A stretch of DNA of 64,000 nucleotides from Gemmatimonadota bacterium (lineage in GTDB: Bacteria > Gemmatimonadota > Gemmatimonadetes > Gemmatimonadales > GWC2-71-9): positions 1-64,000 of the forward strand of contig SHZT01000006.1 of assembly GCA_009692185.1 (NCBI GenBank), given 5' to 3'. Shown piece by piece: positions 48,857 to 58,073 of this stretch; the first letter of the stretch is position 1; each line of letters opens with the position of its first letter. The position numbers were made by a program, and so were the translations under genes. Under the pieces are notes generated by a model, which saw only the letters and a program-made list of their open reading frames with translations, searched no databases and was not told the DNA's origin.

Positions 48857-49608
48857 GCTCCGCGCCGGCGCCCGATGACGTGGCCTGGCGCCCCGACGAA
48901 ACAACGCGGGCGCGGGCGCAGCTCACCCAGTTCATCGGATTCTGCCGCGTCGGCTCGTTCGACGAGCTGCATCGGCGCTCGGTCGAAGACGTGGCCTGGT
49001 TCACCGACCGCGTATTGCGTTTCCTCGAGATTTCCTTCGACCCCCCGTACACCCTGGTCATCGATGTGTCCCGCGGCATCGCCTGGGCGCGGTGGTGCAT
49101 CGGCGGCGGGCTCAACATCACCAATTGCCTCGACCGGCACGCCAAGACCCGCGGCGAGCAGCCGGCCATTGTGTGGGAGGGCGAAGAGGGGACGACCCGC
49201 CGGCTGGGCTATGCCGAGCTGGCGGCCGAGGTCGGACGGTGCGCGGCAGGGCTGCGGGCGCTGGACCTCACGCGCGGTGACGCCGTGGGTATCCACCTGC
49301 CGATGATGCCGGAGACCGTGGTGGCACTGCTGGCCATTGGTCGGATCGGCGGGATCGCCGTACCGCTTTTCAGCGGGTACGGGCCGCAGGCGATCGAAAC
49401 CCGGCTGACCGACGTTCAGGCCAAGGCGCTCATCACCTGCGACGGATTCCCACGTCGCGGAAAAAGTGTTGCCGCCCTCGACGCCGCTACCGCCGCGGTC
49501 GAAAGATGTCCCAGCATCAGGCACCTCATCGTTGTCCCCCGCGCAAACGTTCCCCTCTCCCGCAGGCGCCGCCCTGAGCGACAGCGAAGGGGAGGGGGCC
49601 AGGGGTGA
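48853..49608 (+). CDS. AMP-dependent acyl-CoA synthetase, N-terminal part (split gene)
   Basis: ACS-type N-term [26 protein letters not shown]; ends in repeat-encoded tail [23 protein letters not shown] start overlap with upstream gene. Confidence 0.85.
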   Translation: MSSAPAPDDVAWRPDETTRARAQLTQFIGFCRVGSFDELHRRSVEDVAWFTDRVLRFLEISFDPPYTLVIDVSRGIAWARWCIGGGLNITNCLDRHAKTRGEQPAIVWEGEEGTTRRLGYAELAAEVGRCAAGLRALDLTRGDAVGIHLPMMPETVVALLAIGRIGGIAVPLFSGYGPQAIETRLTDVQAKALITCDGFPRRGKSVAALDAATAAVERCPSIRHLIVVPRANVPLSRRRRPERQRRGGGQG

Positions 49609-49612
49609 GGCC
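49551..49612. repeat. Palindromic CCCCTCTCCC...GGGGTGAGG element inside the acyl-CoA synthetase locus
   Basis: tcccctctcccgcaggcgccgccctgagcgacagcgaaggggagggggccaggggtgaggcc; reverse complement matches the 21651 element at both ends. Confidence 0.85.
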
Positions 49613-50888
49613 GTGGGATGACCTGATGGCATCGGGAAAGGGCCGGGACGAGGTGGAAGCCACCGATGCCGAGGATCCGCTCCTGGTCCTTTACACGTCC
49701 GGGACCACCGGAAAGCCCAAAGGCGTTCTGCACACCCATTGCGGCTTTCCAGTCAAGGCGGCGCAGGACATGGCGCTCGGCACCGATGTCGGCGCGGACG
49801 ATCGGATTCTCTGGGTCACCGATATCGGCTGGATGATGGGCCCCTGGCTCATTTATGGCGCGTTGGTCCTCGGTGCCACCATGGTGCTGTACGACGGCGC
49901 GCCTGACTATCCCGAGTCCGGACGCCTGTGGGCCGTAGCCGCCCGGCACCGGGTCTCGGTGCTGGGCATCTCGCCCACGCTGGTCCGGGCCCTCATGGCC
50001 GCGGACGCCGCGCCCACGTCGCTTGATGACCTCTCCGCGCTCCGCGTTCTCGCCTCGACCGGCGAGCCGTGGAATCCCGATCCCTGGTGGTGGTTGTTTG
50101 ATCGCGTCGGCCGACGCCGGCTGCCAATCATCAACTACTCGGGCGGGACCGAGGTGTCCGGCGGGATCCTGATGGGGAACCCACTCCTCCCCATCAAGCC
50201 GTGCGGGTTCGCCGCTCCCTGCCCCGGCATCGCCGCCGACGTGCTCGACGAGGCCGGGCACCCGGTGCGCGGAGCGGTGGGTGAACTGGTGATCCGGCAG
50301 CCGTGGATCGGAATGGCGCGCGGGTTCTGGAACGCGCCCGAGCGATACCTCGAGACCTACTGGGCCCGGTGGCCTGGTATCTGGGTGCACGGCGATTGGG
50401 CCCGCATCGACAACGGTGGACACTGGTACATCGTCGGGCGCAGCGACGACACGCTCAAGGTGGCGGGGAAACGCATCGGACCCGCGGAGGTGGAATCCGT
50501 GCTCGTCGCGCACCCGGCCATCGCCGAGGCGGCCGTCGTCGGAGTCCCGGACGATGTACACGGGGGCGCGATGATCGCGTTTTGCGTCACGCGGCGCGAC
50601 GCCACCCCCGGATCAGGCCTCGCCACCGAGCTGGCCGAGCGGGTCGCGCGGGAGCTGGGGAAACCGTTCAAGCCGCAACGGGTCCTGTTTGTGCCGGCGC
50701 TTCCCAAGACCCGCAACGCGAAGGTGATGCGCCGACTCATCCGGGCGGCATACCTGGACGAAGACCTCGGGGACACCTCGGCACTGGAGAACCCGCCCGC
50801 GCTCGACGCCTTCCGCAACGCCGGTGCCGTCAGACTTCCGCCGCGACGCCCCAAGGCCGCCGCGCATCCCAAAAAGCGGCGCACGTAG
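49605..50888 (+). CDS. AMP-dependent acyl-CoA synthetase, C-terminal part (split gene)
   Basis: [65 protein letters not shown] start overlaps N-part TGA (GTGA). Confidence 0.88.
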   Translation: MRPWDDLMASGKGRDEVEATDAEDPLLVLYTSGTTGKPKGVLHTHCGFPVKAAQDMALGTDVGADDRILWVTDIGWMMGPWLIYGALVLGATMVLYDGAPDYPESGRLWAVAARHRVSVLGISPTLVRALMAADAAPTSLDDLSALRVLASTGEPWNPDPWWWLFDRVGRRRLPIINYSGGTEVSGGILMGNPLLPIKPCGFAAPCPGIAADVLDEAGHPVRGAVGELVIRQPWIGMARGFWNAPERYLETYWARWPGIWVHGDWARIDNGGHWYIVGRSDDTLKVAGKRIGPAEVESVLVAHPAIAEAAVVGVPDDVHGGAMIAFCVTRRDATPGSGLATELAERVARELGKPFKPQRVLFVPALPKTRNAKVMRRLIRAAYLDEDLGDTSALENPPALDAFRNAGAVRLPPRRPKAAAHPKKRRT

Positions 50889-50964
50889 TTGCGCCAAGCC
50901 GCCCGCGAGCGGCACCTTATCTCCCCAATCCGATTCACCCCGGTCGTTTCAACGGAGAACATTC

Positions 50965-53229
50965 ATGCCCCTGTCACGATTCCTCCCGGTCGCCGCACTC
51001 CTCGTCACATCCATGCTTTCGGCCCAGGTGCCGCAGCAGACCACGGACATGGTCAAGCGGATCTTCGCGTCGCGCGACTTCGCGCCTCAACGATTCGGGC
51101 CGGCGCGCTGGCTGGAAGAGGGGACGGCCTACACCACGGTCGAGAAGTCGGAGGCGAATCCTGACGCCTCAGACATTGTGCGGTACGCGACCGCGAGCGG
51201 CGAGCGCAGCATCTACATCTCGGCGCGCCAGCTGGTGGCCGCGGGAGCGACCGACCCACTCGAGATCGAGGACTATTCCTGGTCCGCCGACGGGAAACAG
51301 GCGCTGATCTTCACCAACTCGGAACGCGTCTGGCGCCAGAACACCCGCGGCGATTTCTGGGTCCTGGACCGCGTGAGCGGCCGCCTGTCGAAACTGGGCG
51401 GCGACGCCCCGGCCTCCACCCTTATGTATGCCAAGTTTTCCCCCCAGGGAGACCGCGTGGCCTACGTGCGCCAGGGCGACATCTACGTCGAGCGGGTGGC
51501 CGACGGCGCGATCACGCGGATCACCTCCGGCGCGGACTCACTCCACGTACACGGCATGAGTGACTGGGTATACGAGGAAGAGTTCGACCTGCGGGACGGC
51601 TTCCGCTGGTCGCCCGACGGAACGCGGATCGCATACACGGACTTCGACATGACCGGCGTCGGGACATTCGTCCTGATCAACAACACAGATTCCCTCTACC
51701 CGCAGGTCATCCCGATCCAGTACCCCAAGGCCGGCACCACCAACTCCGCTGTGCGCATCGGTGTCGTGAGCGCGTCGGGCGGGCCCACCGTGTGGATCCA
51801 GACACCCGGGGACGCACGCGACAACTACATCCCGCGCATCGAGTGGGCCGGGCCGCAGGAATTGGTCATCCAGCGCATCAATCGACGACAGGACACGAAC
51901 CTCGTTCTCCTGGCCGACGCCGCGACCGGCTCGGTGCGCACGGTGATGACCGAGAAGGACAGCGCCTGGGTGGACGTCGTGGACGACCTCCGGTGGCTCG
52001 AGGGCGGCAAGCGCTTCCTCTGGGTGAGCGAGCGCGACGGATGGCGGCACGCGTACCTCGTGAACCGCGTGGATGGGAAGATCACGCTCGCGACACCCGG
52101 CGCGTTCGACGTGAGCGGCATCGCCGGCGTAGACGAGAAGAGCGGCTGGCTCTACTACATCGCCTCGCCGGACAACGCGACCCAGCGCTACCTGTGGCGC
52201 GTCAAGCTCAGTGGCACACCCAAGCCGGAACGTCTCACCCCGACGCCGCAGGCCGGTCTCCACACCTATCGCCTCTCACCCGACAACAAGTGGGCATTCC
52301 ACACGTGGTCGGCGTTCGACACGCCGCCCACGATCGAACTCGTGAGCCTGCCTGACCACAAAAGCACGCGCGTCCTGGCGGACAACGCCGTGCTGCGGGC
52401 GGCTGTCGCGCCCGTCATCAAGCGGCCGGTCGAGTTCTTCAAGGTCCCCACTGCCGACGGCACGTTGATGGACGGCTGGATGATCAAACCGGCCGATTTC
52501 GATTCAACCAAGGCGTACCCCATCCTGATGTACGTCTACGGCGAAGTGGCCGGCCAGACCGTGCTCGACAGCTGGTCGAGCGGAGCCGGGCTCTGGTACC
52601 GAACGCTCGCCGATCAGGGATACATCGTCGCGAGCGTGGACAACCGCGGGACCCCCGCGCCCAAGGGCCGGCACTGGCGGAAACAGGTCTACGGCGCGAT
52701 CGGCATCCTCTCCTCGAGCGACCAGGCAGATGCCGTGCGCGCCCTGACGCGGACCCGCGCCTATATCGATCCCGGCCGCGTGGCGATCTGGGGCTGGAGC
52801 GGTGGCGGCTCGAGCACACTCCAAGCCCTGTTCCGCTACCCGGACCTGTACCAGGTGGGGATGTCCGTCGCGCCGGTGCCCGACGAGCGGCTCTACGACA
52901 CGATCTACCAGGAGCGCTACAGCGGGCTCCTGCCCCAGAACGCCGACGCGTACGAGAAGGCCTCGGCCATCACGTACGCCGAAGGGCTCAAGGGACGCCT
53001 CCTGCTGGTGCACGGCTCGGGAGACGACAACGTCCACTACCAGGGATCCGAGAAACTCGTCAACCGGCTGATCGAGTTGGGGAAGAGCTTCGACTTCATG
53101 ACGTACCCGAACCGGAGCCATTGCATTTGCGAGGGAACCGGCACGACGCTGCACGTCTATAGCCTGCTGACCCGCTACCTCAACGAGCATCTGCCGGCCG
53201 GGCCGGTGGATCGGAGACCGATTCCGTAG
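50965..53229 (+). CDS. S9 family peptidase (DPP IV-like)
   Basis: Signal peptide; DPPIV N-term propeller; GWSGGGSS nucleophile; HGSGDDNVHYQ; NRSHCI. Confidence 0.95.
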   Translation: MPLSRFLPVAALLVTSMLSAQVPQQTTDMVKRIFASRDFAPQRFGPARWLEEGTAYTTVEKSEANPDASDIVRYATASGERSIYISARQLVAAGATDPLEIEDYSWSADGKQALIFTNSERVWRQNTRGDFWVLDRVSGRLSKLGGDAPASTLMYAKFSPQGDRVAYVRQGDIYVERVADGAITRITSGADSLHVHGMSDWVYEEEFDLRDGFRWSPDGTRIAYTDFDMTGVGTFVLINNTDSLYPQVIPIQYPKAGTTNSAVRIGVVSASGGPTVWIQTPGDARDNYIPRIEWAGPQELVIQRINRRQDTNLVLLADAATGSVRTVMTEKDSAWVDVVDDLRWLEGGKRFLWVSERDGWRHAYLVNRVDGKITLATPGAFDVSGIAGVDEKSGWLYYIASPDNATQRYLWRVKLSGTPKPERLTPTPQAGLHTYRLSPDNKWAFHTWSAFDTPPTIELVSLPDHKSTRVLADNAVLRAAVAPVIKRPVEFFKVPTADGTLMDGWMIKPADFDSTKAYPILMYVYGEVAGQTVLDSWSSGAGLWYRTLADQGYIVASVDNRGTPAPKGRHWRKQVYGAIGILSSSDQADAVRALTRTRAYIDPGRVAIWGWSGGGSSTLQALFRYPDLYQVGMSVAPVPDERLYDTIYQERYSGLLPQNADAYEKASAITYAEGLKGRLLLVHGSGDDNVHYQGSEKLVNRLIELGKSFDFMTYPNRSHCICEGTGTTLHVYSLLTRYLNEHLPAGPVDRRPIP

Positions 53230-53236
53230 TGCGTTG

Positions 53237-53267
53237 GGCCGGCGTGACCATACGGTCACGCCGGGCC
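53237..53267. terminator. Hairpin between convergent genes
   Basis: GGCCGGCGTGACC-ATAC-GGTCACGCCGGGCC; overlaps TetR stop codon; no clear U-tract. Confidence 0.5.
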
Positions 53268-53825
53268 CGCCAGCTCCTGAAACGCCCGGTCCACCACCTC
53301 CGGGATCACCCGGTCTCCCGCGCCCAGCCACCACGTCACCACGCCGAGAAACGCGCCCACCACGCCGTGGACCTCCGCTTCACGCCGCTGCTTCGCGTCG
53401 CCCGACAGCGCCTTTCCCGGCGCCATCCGCTCCAGCTCCCGCCGCACCACCTCGGCCAGCAACGCCGTTGTCTTCTGCCGGATGACCGCATTGCCGGCGC
53501 GGCCGATTAGCGCCTGCGCGAATCGCTTCTGGGTCGCGACGTGCTGAAGAAAGGGCAGGCTGAACCGGAACCGTGTCGGTGAGCCGCCGACCCTGGCCGG
53601 TGGGTGATCCGCCAGGGACAGTATCCAGCGGTCGAACCCGCTGAACAGCAGGTCGTCCTTCGAGGTGTAGTGCGAGTAGAACGTGGACCGGCCGACGTCC
53701 GCCGCCTCCACGATCTCGCTGATCGATATAGCATCGTAGTCGCGCGTGTCAATCAGCCCGATCAGCGCCTCCTTGAGGCGCCGCTGGGTCCGTTGGATCC
53801 GCCGGTCGGTCCGCTTTTTGGCCAC
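53256..53825 (-). CDS. TetR/AcrR family transcriptional regulator
   Basis: RRLKEALIGLIDTRDYDAISISEIVEAADVGRSTFYSHYTSKDDLL (start GTG 53825 or ATG 53867). Confidence 0.93.
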   Translation of the reverse strand: MAKKRTDRRIQRTQRRLKEALIGLIDTRDYDAISISEIVEAADVGRSTFYSHYTSKDDLLFSGFDRWILSLADHPPARVGGSPTRFRFSLPFLQHVATQKRFAQALIGRAGNAVIRQKTTALLAEVVRRELERMAPGKALSGDAKQRREAEVHGVVGAFLGVVTWWLGAGDRVIPEVVDRAFQELAGPA

Positions 53826-53903
53826 GCCACGCCCCCGTTCCGGAACAGTTCCGCGCGCGGTGTTCAATACCGGACGATTTCGCCTGACTGACGGTTGCCG
53901 TTG

Positions 53904-53919
53904 TTGGACAATAGTCCGA
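53904..53919. promoter_or_regulatory. Candidate TetR-type operator
   Basis: TTGGAC-AATA-GTCCGA inverted repeat in the divergent TetR/DUF6790 intergenic region. Confidence 0.4.
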
Positions 53920-53956
53920 TATTGGGCACTCGTCCAGTAACCAATTGGAGCCCCCG

Positions 53957-54475
53957 ATGACGTTCTCGTTCATCTACCTGCTGTTCGGTGTCCTGATCGC
54001 CGCGGGCATCCACGTGTGGCGTCTGAAGAACCGGACGGTCCAGCGCGCCGCCGAGGTCGTCCTGCTGTACGTGCTCGTGGGCTATTGTGGCATTCCCATG
54101 CTGATCTTCGGCGGGTTGAACCTGTTCCATCCCGACGAAGTGGCCACCGCCTTCGGGTTTCCCACTGGCAGCCCGTTCCAGATCTTCTTTGGGTATGGCT
54201 ACATCGGCATGGCGCTCATCGCCGTGCTTTCCCTGCGCTATCGCGGAGCGTATCTCGTGGCACCCGCCGTCGTCTGGTCAACATTCTTCGCCGGCGCCAC
54301 ACTGATCCACGTGAACCACCTCCATGGCGGCGGCGCGTTGCCCGGCGTCATCCTCGAGCCGCCGGGCGCGATATCCCACGGCGCCTTTCTGCACATCTTC
54401 GCGACACACGGGCTCATTGCCGTTCTTCTCATGACCGCCCTGGCGTACAGCGGGGCCTGGAAACAACGGGCCTGA
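53957..54475 (+). CDS. DUF6790-like integral membrane protein
   Basis: Multi-TM; GYCGIPMLIFGGLNLFHPDEVATAFGFPTGSPFQ. Confidence 0.65.
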   Translation: MTFSFIYLLFGVLIAAGIHVWRLKNRTVQRAAEVVLLYVLVGYCGIPMLIFGGLNLFHPDEVATAFGFPTGSPFQIFFGYGYIGMALIAVLSLRYRGAYLVAPAVVWSTFFAGATLIHVNHLHGGGALPGVILEPPGAISHGAFLHIFATHGLIAVLLMTALAYSGAWKQRA

Positions 54476-54485
54476 AAAACGAAGA

Positions 54486-54513
54486 TCCCGCCCCGGCGAG
54501 AGCCGAGGCGGGA
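54486..54513. terminator. Hairpin between convergent genes
   Basis: TCCCGCCCCGGC-GAGA-GCCGAGGCGGGA. Confidence 0.5.
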
Positions 54514-54533
54514 CCCGAACGCTTGATACGTGC

Positions 54534-54941
54534 TTACTGAACCTTGAATGCGACCGAGGTAAGCACCTTTCCATCCGCCACGACTTCCACTTTCCAGTCG
54601 CCCGTGGCGTCCGCCGGAATCACCTTGGAACTCCACGTCCGCCACGGTGACCCGCCGATATTGAGCTGTTTCCGGCCAACCTCGACATCGTTGTGGTACC
54701 ACACGTGCTCAATCGTCGCCCCCGCCTGGGTCTTCGCGATCTTCGAGTAGCCGTACACCGTCCCGACGGACGCCGGAAACGACTCCGCCGCGCCTTGCAG
54801 CGCCCGATCGACCACCGCGGTGCCCACCTGGGCCTCCGCCGTGGGGCCTGCGTCCTGCGTTGCCGCCCCCTGTGCCACCACCTCCGTCGCCACCAGCGTG
54901 GAGAGGAAGATCACTGCCACCGTCAGCCAACGCGTGCCCAT
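54534..54941 (-). CDS. DUF2914-like secreted protein
   Basis: Signal peptide; IEHVWYHNDVEVGRKQLNIGGSPWRTWSSKVIPADATGDWKVEVVADGKVL. Confidence 0.8.
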   Translation of the reverse strand: MGTRWLTVAVIFLSTLVATEVVAQGAATQDAGPTAEAQVGTAVVDRALQGAAESFPASVGTVYGYSKIAKTQAGATIEHVWYHNDVEVGRKQLNIGGSPWRTWSSKVIPADATGDWKVEVVADGKVLTSVAFKVQ

Positions 54942-55072
54942 AACACACCTCCGGATTGACGATAGATGCCCTCGTGAATGTGGCCGGTTGGGGAGAGGCC
55001 CGCAAACCGGGCCTTCCGACAGCCCGTGCCAACGGTTTGCTTTTCGTGGGCAATGAAACACCGGAGGCGCGA

Positions 55073-55303
55073 ATGAAACATCGGGCGGCGTGGGGAGCAC
55101 TCGTGGCGGGCGGCGGCTTGACCCTGTGGCGGGGTGGCCTGGCAACCTACTGGTTCATCGAATGGCTGCGGTGGCGAACGTCGGATCCGTCCGCGGCAGA
55201 TCTGTACCAGACGAACTTTTTCATCGAGATCGTTCTCACGTTCGCGGCCATCACCCTGGCCCTCACCGGGTACTACTGGCTGCAACCTCCGCGCGGGCGC
55301 TGA
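55073..55303 (+). CDS. Small membrane protein, unknown function
   Basis: MKHRAAWGALVAGGGLTLWRGGLATYWFIEWLRW...FFIEIVLTFAAITLALTGYYWLQ. Confidence 0.5.
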   Translation: MKHRAAWGALVAGGGLTLWRGGLATYWFIEWLRWRTSDPSAADLYQTNFFIEIVLTFAAITLALTGYYWLQPPRGR

Positions 55304-55393
55304 ACGCCTGCCTCTACCTGCTCGGCGCGGTGTACTTCATCTTCCGGGCGCGATACGCCGCCTCCGGGGTAGTACTAGGGATCAGGAGGCCCC

Positions 55394-55900
55394 GTGCACG
55401 ACGAATACGACGCTCCACCCATTGCTCCCACGCCCGCACCCGCGCCCGGACGGACGTTCCCCTGGCGCACGGGCAACCTGGTCGCTGCCGGGCTGGTCCT
55501 GTTCCTCGCGGGAGTGGCGGCCCAGACGTTTCGCCAGCCTGCCGCGGCAGCGGCGAGTTATACCGGTCCGCGCTATGCCCTGCTCCTCTACGAGCCGCCC
55601 CAGTCGCCGGACCGCGAGCCCGAGCAGGACATACGCGAGCTCCGGGATTGGCTCTCCTCGCTGCGCCAGCAGGGCCACTACGTCTCCGCCGAGCACCTGG
55701 CGATGGGCGCCCTCGAGGTTGAGCGGGACACGACCTGGATCGCGTGGCTCCCGGGCCAGTCGTACGGCCCACCCATGCTGAGCGGCCTGCTTATCATCAG
55801 CGCGGCCGATGAGAAGGAGATCACCGCAATCGCCCACTCGTCCCCGCACGTGCGGAACGGCGGTCGGGTGATCGTCCGCCCGGTCGAGGAGATTCAGTAA
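55394..55900 (+). CDS. Membrane-anchored YCII-related domain protein
   Basis: AGGAGG SD then GTG; TM helix; YALLLYEPPQSPDREPEQDIRELRDWLSSLRQQGHYVSAEHLAMG. Confidence 0.6.
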   Translation: MHDEYDAPPIAPTPAPAPGRTFPWRTGNLVAAGLVLFLAGVAAQTFRQPAAAAASYTGPRYALLLYEPPQSPDREPEQDIRELRDWLSSLRQQGHYVSAEHLAMGALEVERDTTWIAWLPGQSYGPPMLSGLLIISAADEKEITAIAHSSPHVRNGGRVIVRPVEEIQ

Positions 55901-56014
55901 CATTCATTAACACGCGACCGCTACCTTTGGATGGTTGACACCGGGTAACTTTGGGCGTTACCCTGAGCAGCTGCCCCGGCACGCCCCCACGGCGGCGCCG
56001 CAAACCCACAGCAC

Positions 56015-57052
56015 GTCGAGGTTCTCATCAGCAACGCACAAGCGCTGGATCACGACGCCAAGTACTGGAGCACCCTGCTCGCTCCCCACCGCGAGCCATC
56101 CACCGCACGCAGCCTGACCCAGTTGGTGCTGACCCTGAGCCTGTTCGTATCCGGCTGGGCGGCGATGTACTGGAGTCTGTCCGTGTCGTACTGGCTGACG
56201 TTCGTGTTCGCGCTCCCCACGTCGTTCATGATGATCCGGCTGTTCATTATCCAGCACGATTGCGGCCACGGCGCCTTCCTCAAGTCGGCGACGGTCGCCG
56301 ACCGGATCGGCGCCATGCTGGGCGTGGTGACGCTCACGCCCTATTCGTACTGGCGAAAGACCCACGCCCTCCACCACGCGACGTCCGGCAACCTCGAGCA
56401 TCGCGGCTTCGGCGATATCAATACGCTCACGGTCGCGGAATACCAGGCGCTCACGCGCTGGGAGAAGGTCCGCTACCGCGCCTACCGCAACCCGTTCGTC
56501 CTGTTTGGCATCGGCGCGCTCCTGCACTTCCTTGTCGTGCACCGGCTGCCGTTCATCGTTCCCCGCTCGTGGAAACGCGAGCGGAAGAGCATCCTCTGGA
56601 CCGACCTCGGGCTCGCCATCTTCTTCACGCTCGGCGCCCTGGCGCTCGGGTTTCAGAACTTCTTCACGATCTACCTGTCCTACACGCTGATATCCTGCCC
56701 CGTGGGCGTGTGGCTGTTCTACGTCCAGCACCAGTTCGAGCCCACGTACTGGGAGCACGACCCCCAGTGGCAGTACAACTCCGCGGCGCTCCAGGGCAGC
56801 TCATACTACGCCCTGCCCGAGTGGCTGCAGTGGGTGACCGGCCACATCGGCCTGCACCACGTGCATCACCTGAATCCCAAGATCCCGAACTACCGCCTGC
56901 GGGAGGCGCTCGAGGCGCATCCTGAACTCCAGCAGGTCACCCACCTCACGTTCCTCGAGAGCCTGCGCTGCGTTTCACTCGCGCTGTGGGACGAAGAACA
57001 GCGCAAGCTGGTTCCCTTCCCGCGCGCCCAGCCCCAAGGGCGCGCCGCCTAA
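56015..57052 (+). CDS. Fatty acid desaturase (start uncertain)
   Basis: Histidine boxes HDCGHG, HALHHATSGN, HHVHH; frame is open back to a stop at 55964 but has no ATG upstream of GTG 56123. Confidence 0.88.
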   Translation, partial: VEVLISNAQALDHDAKYWSTLLAPHREPSTARSLTQLVLTLSLFVSGWAAMYWSLSVSYWLTFVFALPTSFMMIRLFIIQHDCGHGAFLKSATVADRIGAMLGVVTLTPYSYWRKTHALHHATSGNLEHRGFGDINTLTVAEYQALTRWEKVRYRAYRNPFVLFGIGALLHFLVVHRLPFIVPRSWKRERKSILWTDLGLAIFFTLGALALGFQNFFTIYLSYTLISCPVGVWLFYVQHQFEPTYWEHDPQWQYNSAALQGSSYYALPEWLQWVTGHIGLHHVHHLNPKIPNYRLREALEAHPELQQVTHLTFLESLRCVSLALWDEEQRKLVPFPRAQPQGRAA

Positions 57053-57073
57053 GGGAAGACCCCGGAGTCGCGA

Positions 57074-57631
57074 GTGCGTCTCCTTCATCTCGCCGATGTG
57101 CCGGTCACCGCGCGTGACCACGTGTTTGCCTACTCTCGAACGCGCGCCATCGTGTTCACCGGTTCGATCGTCGCGGGGTGCGGCGCCCTGGTCTGGTTCG
57201 GCTGGCGCGAGCAGTTCTGGCTCCCGCCGGTCATCGCCGGCATGTTCCTCCTCGGCCTCCTCCTGTTTCGCGAAACCATCACGGCGCGGTTCCAGCCGAC
57301 CAACTGGCTCGTTCGCGCCGATAACGAAGGGCTCCTCGTCAAGTTCCGGTCTTACCTGAATCGTCATTTCCCCGATGACACGCCGTCCGTGATTTCGATT
57401 CCCTACGCGTTCCTGGCCCCGCATGTGCGGATCCTGCCAGCCACCAGGACGAGGGTGGATTACACGAAGCTGGACGAGAAGGGGCAGCGGGAGCAGGAAA
57501 CACGTCTCATCGAGCTGGTGCAGACGGGTGAGACAATGGCGGCGATCAAGATGGCGCGGAAGATCTACGCGTTCGATCTCACGGAGGCCAAGCAGTTCGT
57601 GGACGGGTTGAGGGGAAACAAGCGTGCCTAG
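57074..57631 (+). CDS. Membrane protein with C-terminal ribosomal L7/L12 CTD-like segment
   Basis: Two TM helices; C-term LIELVQTGETMAAIKMARKIYAFDLTEAKQFVDGLRG. Confidence 0.65.
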   Translation: MRLLHLADVPVTARDHVFAYSRTRAIVFTGSIVAGCGALVWFGWREQFWLPPVIAGMFLLGLLLFRETITARFQPTNWLVRADNEGLLVKFRSYLNRHFPDDTPSVISIPYAFLAPHVRILPATRTRVDYTKLDEKGQREQETRLIELVQTGETMAAIKMARKIYAFDLTEAKQFVDGLRGNKRA

Positions 57632-58067
57632 AGCGTTGGCACTCCTGCTGCTGTTGGCGCCGATGGACCTCCCGGCGCAAACGCCCGACCCGCGGGTCCG
57701 GATCGTGGTGTACCGGCTGGATGCCGCCTTCAAGAACACCGACGACTCGCTGCTGGCCCGTAGCGTCGGGCGCGCCCTGGTGCGCGCGCTGAACGCCGAT
57801 TCGACGTTTGCCGTCCTCGACCGCCCCGGCGCCCCTCGCCCGAATGCCCCGCCTGTGGAGACTGCGCAGTACGCGGTCGTCGGCTCCGTGGCAGCCCTGG
57901 GTTCGCAAGCGCGCGTTGACCTGCGCGTCGTGGACATTCTGAAAGTGAGCCTGCTAACGCACCCGTCGATCCTCATTCCGGACCGGAACGCGGACGGTGC
58001 GATCGTGCGCGCCGGCGAGGCATTGGCGAAGCAGATTCACCAGCACTTCGCAACCGTGCGGCGGTAG
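57624..58067 (+). CDS. Secreted protein, unknown function
   Basis: Signal peptide ALALLLLLAPMDLPAQ; conserved-looking 147-aa ORF. Confidence 0.6.
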   Translation: MPRALALLLLLAPMDLPAQTPDPRVRIVVYRLDAAFKNTDDSLLARSVGRALVRALNADSTFAVLDRPGAPRPNAPPVETAQYAVVGSVAALGSQARVDLRVVDILKVSLLTHPSILIPDRNADGAIVRAGEALAKQIHQHFATVRR

Positions 58068-58073
58068 GGCGAC

